From positions 1 to 64,000 of the forward strand of contig NZ_JACKZC010000008.1 of NCBI RefSeq assembly GCF_014212495.1: a DNA stretch of 64,000 nt. Direction: 5' to 3'. This DNA is from Pontibacter sp. Tf4. GTDB lineage: Bacteria > Bacteroidota > Bacteroidia > Cytophagales > Hymenobacteraceae. Numbering within the stretch: the stretch's first letter is position 1; every line of letters begins with the position of its first letter. The position numbers and the translations under genes were made by a program. Positions 26,712 through 34,580 of the stretch are shown here, piece by piece. A model generated the notes under the pieces. That model was not told where the DNA came from and made no database searches. It saw only the letters and a program-made list of their open reading frames with translations.

Positions 26712-27652
26712 TTTGTCTGAATCTTTAAATAGGGCCCCTACCCCAAGGATTTACAGGATTCGAGGATTTAAGGATTGTCTGCTATAGTTGGTAGCTATAG
26801 TTTGATGCTTGCCCACTAACCCACCCCTACCCCTCCCTAGAGGGGAATTTTGGCTATAGCTATAAGTGGTTTTCACAGTTCTATAGTTAAGGTTGGTCCA
26901 ACCACCCCTAACCCCTCCTTATCTAAGGCGGGGAATTTTCTGATACTGCTCTGTTGATAGCTATAGTTTTATAGTTGCTGCTTTAACACCCCTGTGAGCT
27001 GTGCTCGCAAGTTTCGAACTCTCGTTCTCACTTGTCCTCAAGGGGACAGTCTGCGTCTTTGCTATAGTTTACAACTATAGTTCTATAGTTACAGACCATG
27101 AGCAGGTAGGCGCAGCCTGCCCCCAGAAACTACAGCCACGAGAAAAACAGATCTGTCCTAACCAAGAATGAAAAAGGAAACTATAGCCAGATCATAACCT
27201 ATCGAGCTTGTTATCAGTCTTTGGGTTGAGCGCCTTGTAGATTTCCGGTGCCTGTAGGGCATTGCGACGTCAGGAGCAAAGGAAATATACACCGCGCGAT
27301 GCCCGAAGACGGGGCCTCCCGGCCCAGGAGGGAGCCAATTTAACTATAGGACTGTAGGCTTATAGAGTTCCCAGGGTTGGAGGAAACTATAATACAGTGG
27401 CTTGTGTCGGATAGTAGGCAAAGTAAATTATAGAAGGTTAGCTCTTGAGCAAAAACTATAGTCTAAGATAGATTTCTCGCTGCACTCGAAATGACAATAG
27501 TTACTATAGAACAAATAAGATGTCTCACAGCTACGCTGGCTCTTTTCTACTCACATCTCAAGAATGCTCGACATGATAAGGCAGAAATTTAGATTTTAGG
27601 ATAAAATCTAAATCAATACAACACATCCATAGTAAACCCTGGTTCAGGAGAT
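26712..27652. repeat. Large intergenic repeat block 2
   Basis: About 940 bp without a credible gene. It begins with a GTCTGAAT/AGGATT-type repeat (26716-26775), also found at 51392-51425 and inverted at 51755-51795. Twelve CTATAG cores lie between 26.78 and 27.51 kb. C-rich/G-rich hairpins are at 26830-26845 and 26912-26933. Copy 2 of the interspersed element spans about 27094-27500. The end (about 27470-27500) has the common ATTTCTCGCT...CGAAATGACA motif. Confidence 0.7.
27094..27500. repeat. Interspersed intergenic element, copy 2
   Basis: The second copy of the element at 20638-21021, in the same orientation. The cores TCTTTGGGTTGAGCGCCTT and GCGATGCCCGAAGACGGGGC are preserved exactly, while the segment between them differs in both length and sequence. 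The palindrome near its start has changed (GCAGGTAGGCGCAGCCTGC against GGACAGGTCGCGACCTGTCC), but it is still a palindrome-like hairpin, so pairing rather than sequence seems kept. Confidence 0.65.
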
Positions 27653-28414
27653 TTACTCCGGCAACTCCCTTACTTCTATCTCTTCCAGATTTATATCCGA
27701 AACTTTCTTCAGGTTGCCGGCCTCAAAAGCTGTATCGTAATTTTCGATGTTAAGGCCTTTTTCTTCTGAAGTATAGTTGATATAGTCCTGGAAACGGATG
27801 CCGCTGATCGTGCGGGGGTTTATGGCTTCGCGGAAGCGGGTGCCTAAACTGCCGTCGTCCTCTTTATAGTTATAGGCCAGGTAATCCATGGTGTGGTGTT
27901 GCTTGTGGAACCAGTACACGTACTCGTCTTCGTGGTCCTGGCCGCCGCCTTCCTGGGCAAAGGTTACTTTAATTTTATAGTAAGGCTCTCCCTTTATAGT
28001 TACCTCACCCAAATACGCTTTCTGCACGGCCGCATCGTTTAAAAAATAAGGCAGCAGCGCAAAGTATATCACGGAGTTTACCGAGTTGCTGAAGGCCTGC
28101 TTCCGCTCTTCGGGTAACTCCACTTCCTTGTTGTCTATAGTTCGGGTAAAGCCGCTGTTGCGCAGCACATCGTGCACATGCTGGCCCGTGGTGTCGGTAA
28201 AGGTGCGGCTGTACACAAAGGCGCCGTTATCGCGGAGCGAGCGGTAGAGTTTGTCGCGGAGCCGGAACTGGATGATGCTTTTATCGAATCTTTTACCGCC
28301 GTGTGCTTCAATGGCTTTGTCAACTATCTGCTGTGCCGAAGGTGCTTCTGGTTCGCAGCCGGACAATAGCATCAGGAGAGCAACTATAGGTAAGAAAAAA
28401 TAAAGTGCGCGCAT
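27653..28414 (-). CDS. DUF6503-like lipoprotein
   Basis: A 253-aa exported lipoprotein: hydrophobic signal and lipobox LLSGC with Cys20. The mature part begins with AQQIVDKAIEAHGG, a signature shared by many Bacteroidota outer-membrane lipoproteins of the DUF6503 type. These look like LolA/LolB-fold lipid-binding proteins, but function is not established. The rest is beta-rich. The gene stands alone, with a -7 element at 28438-28445. The palindrome core occurs in and just before it. Confidence 0.8.
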   Translation of the reverse strand: MRALYFFLPIVALLMLLSGCEPEAPSAQQIVDKAIEAHGGKRFDKSIIQFRLRDKLYRSLRDNGAFVYSRTFTDTTGQHVHDVLRNSGFTRTIDNKEVELPEERKQAFSNSVNSVIYFALLPYFLNDAAVQKAYLGEVTIKGEPYYKIKVTFAQEGGGQDHEDEYVYWFHKQHHTMDYLAYNYKEDDGSLGTRFREAINPRTISGIRFQDYINYTSEEKGLNIENYDTAFEAGNLKKVSDINLEEIEVRELPE

Positions 28415-28437
28415 TAATTATAATCCTTGGTTTATAT

Positions 28438-28445
28438 CAAAGGTA
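28438..28445 (-). promoter_or_regulatory. Promoter -7 element for the DUF6503-like gene
   Basis: TACCTTTG on the minus strand, 24 nt before the start codon at 28414; no clear TTG at the 19-nt spacing. Confidence 0.45.
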
Positions 28446-28473
28446 ACAAACTATAGCTTAGCCCGAAAGAAAA

Positions 28474-28505
28474 CCGCCCCGACACTACAAGGAGCGCCGG
28501 GGCGG
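28474..28505 (-). terminator. Terminator after the yceI-like gene
   Basis: CCGCCCCG pairs with CGGGGCGG around a 16-nt loop. On the minus strand it is followed by TTTTCTTTC. It lies about 28 nt after the stop of the YceI gene. Confidence 0.8.
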
Positions 28506-28532
28506 AATCAAAACCTTAATTATCTACTCCAA

Positions 28533-29192
28533 TTACTGCTTTGCAGTTACATTGAATGATACAGTGAAATCATCCATGATAACGTTATCACCCAGATTAT
28601 CGAAGAAGCTCTTAGAGCCATACTTCACATCGTACTGAGAACGGTCTACTGTAACATCAGCCTTAGCTGTTACCACACCATTTTTAGTTGTGATAGTAGC
28701 CGGGAACTGTACTGGCTTGGTAATGCCTTTGATCGTTAACAGACCATTTACTTTATAGTTTGGCTTACCGGCAGCAGCTTTTGCGATCGGGGCAAGCGAC
28801 TTGATTTCGAAAGTAGCGGTAGGGTGTTTCTCCACGCCAAAGAAATCGTCAGACTTCAGGTGGCCTACCAGTTTGCCGTTGTACTCAGCGTCTTTAATAT
28901 CTTCTACAGTGATAGAGTTCATGTCGATCACGAACTTACCGCCAGTTACTTTGTTTTTGTCTACAGTAAGGTTACCGCTCTTCAGGGCAATAGCGCCATA
29001 GTGCTCACCACCAATTTTCTTACCGTTCCATTTTACTTCGCTCTTCTCGATTACAGCGTTGTAAACACGGCCTTTAGCAGGAGCTGCTACTTCAGTAGTG
29101 GCTACAGCATTTTCAGTTTTGGTTGTATTACCAGCGTAAGCCGTCATCATCAGGGCACCGGCAAGTGAGGCAAGAATTGCTACTTTTTTCAT
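28533..29192 (-). CDS. YceI-family periplasmic lipid-binding protein
   Basis: A 219-aa protein with a signal peptide (cleavage after TAYAG/N about residue 21) and a YceI domain, a lipocalin-like barrel that binds isoprenoid-type lipids in characterised members. The motifs VDKNKVTGGKFVIDMNSI and HPTATFEI are typical. It is 35 nt downstream of a MarR regulator on the same strand and is very probably in its operon, so its expression is likely controlled by that regulator. Confidence 0.93.
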   Translation of the reverse strand: MKKVAILASLAGALMMTAYAGNTTKTENAVATTEVAAPAKGRVYNAVIEKSEVKWNGKKIGGEHYGAIALKSGNLTVDKNKVTGGKFVIDMNSITVEDIKDAEYNGKLVGHLKSDDFFGVEKHPTATFEIKSLAPIAKAAAGKPNYKVNGLLTIKGITKPVQFPATITTKNGVVTAKADVTVDRSQYDVKYGSKSFFDNLGDNVIMDDFTVSFNVTAKQ

Positions 29193-29227
29193 TTTAATTT
29201 ATGGTTATGTATTGGTTACTATTTTAA

Positions 29228-29680
29228 TTAATCTCTGATTTTATCCAGCATCCGGTTAAGCTCCCGGGTTTCATCTTCTGTCAGGTTATAGATGCCGCCG
29301 CTTTTGTTGTCGTTATCCAGGGCATCGAGCTGTTTCAGCAGGTCAAGGCCTTTCTCGGTTATCAGCACATCCACGGTGCGGCGGTCGTTGGGACATTGTT
29401 TGCGGGTTACCAGCTCTTTTGCTTCCAGCTTATCCACGATCCGCGATGCGTTAGAGGTCTTATCCAGCATGCGCTCTATCAGCAGGCTAACGGTAGCCGG
29501 CTTCGGGTATTGCCCACGCAGAATGCGAAGCACATTGAACTGTGGCGATGTAATGCCAAACGGTTTTAACATACTGCCATGTTCCTGCTGCAGAAAATTA
29601 GAAGTATAAAGCAAATTGATGTATGCCTTATGATACTCGTTTCTGAATGCTGTCTGCTTTATTTCTTCTTCTATCTTCAT
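29228..29680 (-). CDS. MarR-family transcriptional regulator
   Basis: A 150-aa winged-helix regulator from the ATG at 29680; a longer frame to 29719 runs through the promoter and operator and is rejected. The DNA-binding part is recognisable from TSPQFNVLRILRG through the recognition helix LLIERMLDKTSNASRIVDKLEAK, with the wing VTRKQCPNDRRTVDV. The next gene is the YceI-family protein. An inverted repeat TGTACAT-N7-ATGTACA lies exactly in the spacer of the gene's own promoter, so autorepression is the natural reading. The ligand is unknown. Confidence 0.93.
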   Translation of the reverse strand: MKIEEEIKQTAFRNEYHKAYINLLYTSNFLQQEHGSMLKPFGITSPQFNVLRILRGQYPKPATVSLLIERMLDKTSNASRIVDKLEAKELVTRKQCPNDRRTVDVLITEKGLDLLKQLDALDNDNKSGGIYNLTEDETRELNRMLDKIRD

Positions 29681-29700
29681 CGTTGATATGAATGATGATG

Positions 29701-29730
29701 CAAATATATGTACATACATTTAATGTACAA
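29701..29730 (-). promoter_or_regulatory. Promoter of marR-yceI with embedded operator
   Basis: Minus strand: TTG (complement of CAA at 29728-29730), exactly 19 nt, then TATATTTG (29701-29708). An inverted repeat TGTACAT (29709-29715), 7 nt, ATGTACA (29723-29729) fills the spacer. MarR dimers bind such palindromes, so binding here would block RNA polymerase. Confidence 0.7.
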
Positions 29731-30301
29731 ACACAATACACGTTTTTTTTCAGATTAGTTTCAAGAAAACCTAAATTTTCAGAAAAAAACAGCTCAGGCA
29801 ACTATAGAAGCCGGTTTTTGAAAGGATGTTTTATTATTCATGGAAGACTGGTATGCAAAGTTAAGCGATTCCAGCATCGGGCCTTACATAGGTTATGGGA
29901 GATTTGACCGGAAGCAAACTATAGTTTCGGAGCTATAGTTGGGAAGCTATAGTTTATGAGATGCCTTTGCTATAGTTGTGTCTGTAGTGCAGTTACAACT
30001 ATAGTTGCTATAGTTTGGCCTGGTTAGTTTAGGATTCTACAGTTAATCTTAGATCATTATCTGTTCAGGATTCCGGGCTATAGTTGGCGCAGTGTTGATG
30101 AGTAACTTCAGAGCCATTTTAAACTATAGTTATCCGATAGAACTATAGTTCAGACTATAGGTGCAGGTCTTTTGTCCCATGTCAAAAAATCCTTTGTCAA
30201 AAATTCAGGGCGTGCCGGCAAGCCGTCGGGTTCTCTTTTTCAGGGAGCAGTAGACAGCTAACAATTCAACAATTTAACTATCAACAATTTAACAATTCAA
30301 C
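29731..30301. repeat. Intergenic block with densest CTATAG palindromes
   Basis: About 570 bp without a credible gene. Eleven CTATAG cores lie within roughly 380 bp. Three are spaced exactly 14 bp apart (29919, 29933, 29947). Two perfect AACTATAGTT copies are at 30122-30131 and 30141-30150, 19 bp apart. The end (30250-30301) is a degenerate AACAATT tandem repeat just after the stop of the epimerase gene. Confidence 0.7.
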
Positions 30302-31291
30302 TTACTTCAGGTACAGAATTCCCTGCTCTTCGCGTACCAGCTTAAAAGGCTCATCGTCCAGGATCAGGAAGCCATCGAGGTCGGCAAAGTCGAAGGCGGC
30401 GCTAAGCTGCATGGCGCACCAAATGCCCAGGCTGGTCTCCACCATGCACCCGATCATCGCCATCAGGCCATGTTTGCGCACTTCCTGCAACAGGCGCACG
30501 GCATTTAAGTAGCCACCGGCTTTCATCAGCTTTATGTTCACCCCATGAAATTCCTGCTTCAGCATCGAAAAATCCGCATCATCGGTCACAGATTCGTCGG
30601 CCACCAACGGAATCGGGCTGAGCGGTTTAAGATGGGCGTAGGCGGCGGCTTCGGAGGCGGGCATAGGCTGCTCTATAAACAAGACCCGTTGCCTGTCGAT
30701 CGTCTGCAGAAAGCGTAATAGCTCGTCGGGGTCTTTCCAGCTTTCGTTTCCATCCAGCACCACGGGTTTCTCTACCACGTCCAGCACTTCCTGCAGCAGC
30801 TCGGCGCCCTGCTCGCTGTTCACTTTTAGCTTTAAACACGGAAAACGCTGCAGGTTATGCTTTTTTATAAACCCGCGCACCTGCCCCACTTCCATGATCG
30901 GCAACGAAAAGCAGGTAGCCTGCTGGTGCGGCAAAGGCTGGCCCAATAGCTGGTGTACCGGTACCTGTTTTACCTGGCAGTAGTAGTGCAGGTAGGCGGC
31001 TTCCACGGCAAAGCGCAAGGCATTCACGGGCGGGTGCTCGGTAAGCAGCTGCAGCAGCTCCTCCATCGATTTTACACTGGCCAGCCCCGCCATCAGCAAT
31101 ACCTGGTACTGTTGCAGCAGCAGGTCCGGGGTCTCGCCGTAACGAATGTTGGGTGCCGCCTCTCCAAAACCACTATAGGTTCCGTCCGAGACCTGTACCA
31201 GGAAGTTCAGTTTCTCGTCGCTGGCATTGCGGGCTATGCGCCAGGTATATTTCAGTTTCAGGTGCAGGGCCTCGATGCGCCAGGTTAGCAT
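30302..31291 (-). CDS. Dipeptide epimerase (enolase superfamily)
   Basis: A 329-aa muconate-lactonizing subgroup enolase, like L-Ala-D/L-Glu epimerases used in murein peptide recycling. Expected residues are visible: Lys in CLKLKVN (about 160), metal ligands Asp in VLDGNESW, Glu in FIEQP and Asp in VADESV, and the second catalytic Lys in NIKLMKAGG (about 254). Substrate specificity among dipeptides cannot be fixed from sequence. It stands alone on the minus strand, with a divergent symporter gene on the other side. Confidence 0.9.
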   Translation of the reverse strand: MLTWRIEALHLKLKYTWRIARNASDEKLNFLVQVSDGTYSGFGEAAPNIRYGETPDLLLQQYQVLLMAGLASVKSMEELLQLLTEHPPVNALRFAVEAAYLHYYCQVKQVPVHQLLGQPLPHQQATCFSLPIMEVGQVRGFIKKHNLQRFPCLKLKVNSEQGAELLQEVLDVVEKPVVLDGNESWKDPDELLRFLQTIDRQRVLFIEQPMPASEAAAYAHLKPLSPIPLVADESVTDDADFSMLKQEFHGVNIKLMKAGGYLNAVRLLQEVRKHGLMAMIGCMVETSLGIWCAMQLSAAFDFADLDGFLILDDEPFKLVREEQGILYLK

Positions 31292-31408
31292 ATAGCAGAA
31301 TAATAAGTTTGGATTAGCTGAGGCTAAATATACTGATAAGGCACAACATAAGATGCACCGCCTTAAGGGTTAATGACACTATAAAATTGAGTTTATACTA
31401 TAACTGTC

Positions 31409-31439
31409 TTTGGCGTTGCGCTTGATCTGGTTATATTTG
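31409..31439 (+). promoter_or_regulatory. Promoter of the dicarboxylate symporter gene
   Basis: TTTG (31409-31412), exactly 19 nt, then TATATTTG (31432-31439): a full Bacteroidota consensus match. The predicted start near 31446 leaves a leader of about 100 nt, which contains a GC-rich inverted segment (CCGGCAACCTGCCGCTGGCGG) that might form structure. Confidence 0.7.
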
Positions 31440-31549
31440 CTTAGTTTTAACAGGTGGGTTTATGAGCGTTTACTACGTTATGGGCTGCTTATTACTTACT
31501 TAACATCCGGCAACCTGCCGCTGGCGGGTGCTATACTTCACTCATCTTT

Positions 31550-32992
31550 ATGAAGAAATTATCTTTTATTCCTGTAGCTGCGCTGTTAAGTATCACGATA
31601 GCAGCTATCCTCACCGTGTTGCAGTACTATAACGTCATTAACCTTCCGGGCGAGGTGCTGATGGCTGTGCGCTGGACCTGTATCGGCTTTTTGCTGGCGT
31701 ACGGTATCCGGAAAAAGTCACTTACCACCTGGATCCTGATCAGTATGGTTCTGGGTATTGAGATCGGTTACGATTTCCCGGAATTTGCAACCAACCTCAA
31801 CGTACTCAGCAAGGTCTTCCTGAAGCTGATAAAAACAATTATTGCACCGCTTATTTTTGCCACGCTGGTGGTGGGTATTGCCGGCCACTCTAACCTGAAA
31901 CAGGTAGGCAGCATGGGCTGGAAAGCGCTGGTTTACTTCGAGGTTGTTACAACTATAGCCCTGTTCATCGGTTTGGCAGCTATCAACATCAGCAAGGCCG
32001 GCGAAGGCGTTGACATGAACCTGGCGGAAGTAAATGAAGACATTACGGCCCCGGCCAAACAAACCGCTTCAGATATCATTCTGCACGTTTTCCCAGAGAA
32101 CATTGCCAAATCCGTAGCCGAAGGGCAGGTATTGCAGATCGTGGTATTCAGTGTGCTGTTTGCCATTGGCCTGGCCATGGTAACCGAGAAAAAGCGCAAG
32201 CCAATGCTCGATTTCTGCGAGAGCTTGTCTGAAACTATGTTCAAGTTCACGAACATCATCATGTACTTTGCACCGGTTGGTGTGGGTTCGGCTATCGCTT
32301 ATACGGTTGGCCACATGGGGCTTGGTATCCTTGTAAACCTGTTCCATTTGCTGGCAACCTTGTATGTGGCGCTGCTTGCCTTTGTGTTGCTGGTGTTATT
32401 GCCAATAGCCTTGATCGCCCGTGTTCCTATCATCCGCTTCCTGAAGGCTATCTCCGGCCCGGTGTCTATCGCGTTTGCTACTACCAGCTCCGAGGCTGCC
32501 CTGCCACGCGCCATGGAAGAAATGGAAAAACTGGGTGTGCCGCGTAAGATCGTAGCCTTTGTAATGCCGACCGGCTATAGTTTTAACCTTGATGGAACAA
32601 CCCTGTACTTATCGCTGGCTGCAGTGTTTGTGGCGCAGGCCGCTGGTATTCCGCTTAGCTGGGAACAACAGTTGGTGATGGTGTTTACCCTGATGCTGAC
32701 CAGTAAAGGCGTGGCCGGCGTACCGAGAGCGTCACTGGTTATCTTATTAGGTACAGTGGCCTCGTTTGATCTTCCGGTATGGCCTGTATTTGCCATTTTA
32801 GGGATAGATGAACTGATGGACATGGCCCGTACTTCCATTAATGTAACCGGTAACTGTCTTGCTACTGCCGTAGTTGCCCGCTGGGAAGGCGAGCTGGATA
32901 TTCAGCCGGAAACTGGTATAATAGCCACTACTAACCCTGAGCTGGCAGACGAACTACCTGCCACAGAAGAAAAGCCAAAAGAACTGGTCTAA
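31550..32992 (+). CDS. Dicarboxylate/amino acid:cation symporter
   Basis: A 480-aa DAACS-family transporter, like GltP/DctA, that imports glutamate, aspartate or C4-dicarboxylates with protons or sodium. Visible hallmarks are the serine-rich hairpin ATTSSEAALP (about 304-313) and the ion-site motif NLDGT (about 345-349), followed by the last helix with NVTGN. About eight membrane helices. The N-terminus has two extra hydrophobic stretches compared with GltP. It has its own promoter and a strong terminator; which substrate it carries cannot be read from the sequence. Confidence 0.93.
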   Translation: MKKLSFIPVAALLSITIAAILTVLQYYNVINLPGEVLMAVRWTCIGFLLAYGIRKKSLTTWILISMVLGIEIGYDFPEFATNLNVLSKVFLKLIKTIIAPLIFATLVVGIAGHSNLKQVGSMGWKALVYFEVVTTIALFIGLAAINISKAGEGVDMNLAEVNEDITAPAKQTASDIILHVFPENIAKSVAEGQVLQIVVFSVLFAIGLAMVTEKKRKPMLDFCESLSETMFKFTNIIMYFAPVGVGSAIAYTVGHMGLGILVNLFHLLATLYVALLAFVLLVLLPIALIARVPIIRFLKAISGPVSIAFATTSSEAALPRAMEEMEKLGVPRKIVAFVMPTGYSFNLDGTTLYLSLAAVFVAQAAGIPLSWEQQLVMVFTLMLTSKGVAGVPRASLVILLGTVASFDLPVWPVFAILGIDELMDMARTSINVTGNCLATAVVARWEGELDIQPETGIIATTNPELADELPATEEKPKELV

Positions 32993-33013
32993 CTATAGTT
33001 CAGAAAATTGCAG

Positions 33014-33040
33014 AAGCCCCGCCCACAACAGGCGGGGCTT
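33014..33040 (+). terminator. Terminator after the symporter gene
   Basis: A perfect 10-bp stem AAGCCCCGCC/GGCGGGGCTT with a 7-nt loop, then TTTT. It lies 21 nt past the stop; a perfect AACTATAGTT lies between. Confidence 0.9.
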
Positions 33041-33191
33041 TTTTATGTAGCCGGTCAGCGATAAAACCCGATAGTTGATAGATATAAAAGCGCTTTATAG
33101 CCAGTGTTTTGGGCAAAAAAAGCTAAACCGCTATATTTAAACGTAGTATTACCGTACGTACTTACACGATAACACACTAAACCTATAAAAC

Positions 33192-34547
33192 ATGAGAAAC
33201 AAGATAGTAGCGCTGCTGCTGCTCGTGCTATGCACCATTTCGGCGGTGATAGCGCAAACCCAGCAAAGCAGTAAAATTCTGCCCTACCCTATCCACCAGA
33301 AAAAGCTTGACAATGGCCTGAACGTAGTAACCGTACCTTACAACAGCCCGGGCATTGCCGCTTTTTATATTGTAGTAAGAGCCGGCTCGCGTGAGGAAGT
33401 AGAGAAAGGCAAAACCGGCTTTGCGCACTTTTTTGAGCACATGATGTTCCGGGGAACCGACAAGTACAGCACCGAAGCCTACGGCGACATTATGAAGGAA
33501 ATGGGCGCTGCCGCCAACGCCAACACCAGCATCGACCGCACCCTGTACCACATGACCGGCAACGCCGACATGCTTGACAAAATGTTCGAGATCGAAGCAG
33601 ACCGTTTCCAGAACCTGAAATACAGCGTGCACGACTTTAAAACCGAAGCCGGCGCCGTGAAGGGCGAGTATACCAAGAACTCAGCCAGCCCCTACCAGCA
33701 ACTATACGAAAAACTGGTTAGCACTGCCTTTACCAAGCACACCTACGCGCACACCACCATGGGCTTTTTTGAAGACGTGGTAGACATGCCTAACCAGTAC
33801 GACTACTCGCTTACCTTCTTCGATCGCTTTTACCGCCCCGAATACACTACCATACTGGTTGTAGGCGATGTAACGCCGGATAAAGTAAACAACCTGGCGC
33901 AGCAATATTTTGGCAACTGGAAACGCGGCAACTATAAGCCTGATATTGCAACAGAGCCAAAGCAAACACAAACGCGCTATGCACACGTGCAGCAGCAGGG
34001 TTTCCCGCCATATTTAACGCTGGCATTTAAAGGGCCTGCTTTCTCTGATAACAGTAAAGACCTGCCGGCGCTGAGCATCCTGTCCAATATTCTGTTCTCG
34101 CAAAACTCAGACCTGTACCGCAAACTGGTAGTGCAGGAACAAAAGGCCCGCTTTATTGGCGGTGGTCCGCAATACTCCCGCGACCCAAACCTTGTTTCTT
34201 ACTCGGCCTCTGTGGTAAATGCCAACGACATGCAGTATGTAAAAGACGAGATGATGCGCGTGCTGAACGAGGCGAAAACCAAACCGATAGATGCCCAGAA
34301 GATTGCGGATACCAAATCGCGCATCAAGTATAGCTTTGCCATGAGCATGGACAGCCCCGATGCCATCGCCAACTCACTCTCGCAGTACATCTGGCTGACC
34401 GGCAACCCGGAAGCACTCAACAACATGTATGCGGTGTTCGACACTGTTACGGCCAAAGACCTGATGGATGTAGCCAAAAAGTACTTTACACCAACCACAC
34501 TCACGGTAGGCACCATTGCCCCGTCGGAGAAATCGCCTGTAAAGTAA
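33192..34547 (+). CDS. M16-family zinc metallopeptidase (active member)
   Basis: A 451-aa exported peptidase of the insulinase/PqqL clan: signal peptide 1-21, then the inverted zinc motif HFFEH at 79-83, with the distal Glu in the TEAGAVKGEY segment. Only one full M16 unit pair is present per chain, so activity normally needs a partner. The next gene, 33 nt downstream, encodes an M16 protein without the zinc motif. The two most likely form a heterodimer like the mitochondrial processing peptidase or PqqF/G types. The location is probably the periplasm. Confidence 0.93.
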   Translation: MRNKIVALLLLVLCTISAVIAQTQQSSKILPYPIHQKKLDNGLNVVTVPYNSPGIAAFYIVVRAGSREEVEKGKTGFAHFFEHMMFRGTDKYSTEAYGDIMKEMGAAANANTSIDRTLYHMTGNADMLDKMFEIEADRFQNLKYSVHDFKTEAGAVKGEYTKNSASPYQQLYEKLVSTAFTKHTYAHTTMGFFEDVVDMPNQYDYSLTFFDRFYRPEYTTILVVGDVTPDKVNNLAQQYFGNWKRGNYKPDIATEPKQTQTRYAHVQQQGFPPYLTLAFKGPAFSDNSKDLPALSILSNILFSQNSDLYRKLVVQEQKARFIGGGPQYSRDPNLVSYSASVVNANDMQYVKDEMMRVLNEAKTKPIDAQKIADTKSRIKYSFAMSMDSPDAIANSLSQYIWLTGNPEALNNMYAVFDTVTAKDLMDVAKKYFTPTTLTVGTIAPSEKSPVK

Positions 34548-34580
34548 TTTTATAGTTAACCAGACTTAGAAAGAGAAAAG

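Noticed and set aside
29681-29719. N-terminal extension of marR
   Set aside because: It overlaps the promoter and operator of the gene.
30257-30301. CRISPR-like repetition (AACAATT units)
   Set aside because: Units are short and degenerate with no spacers; it is a simple tandem repeat.
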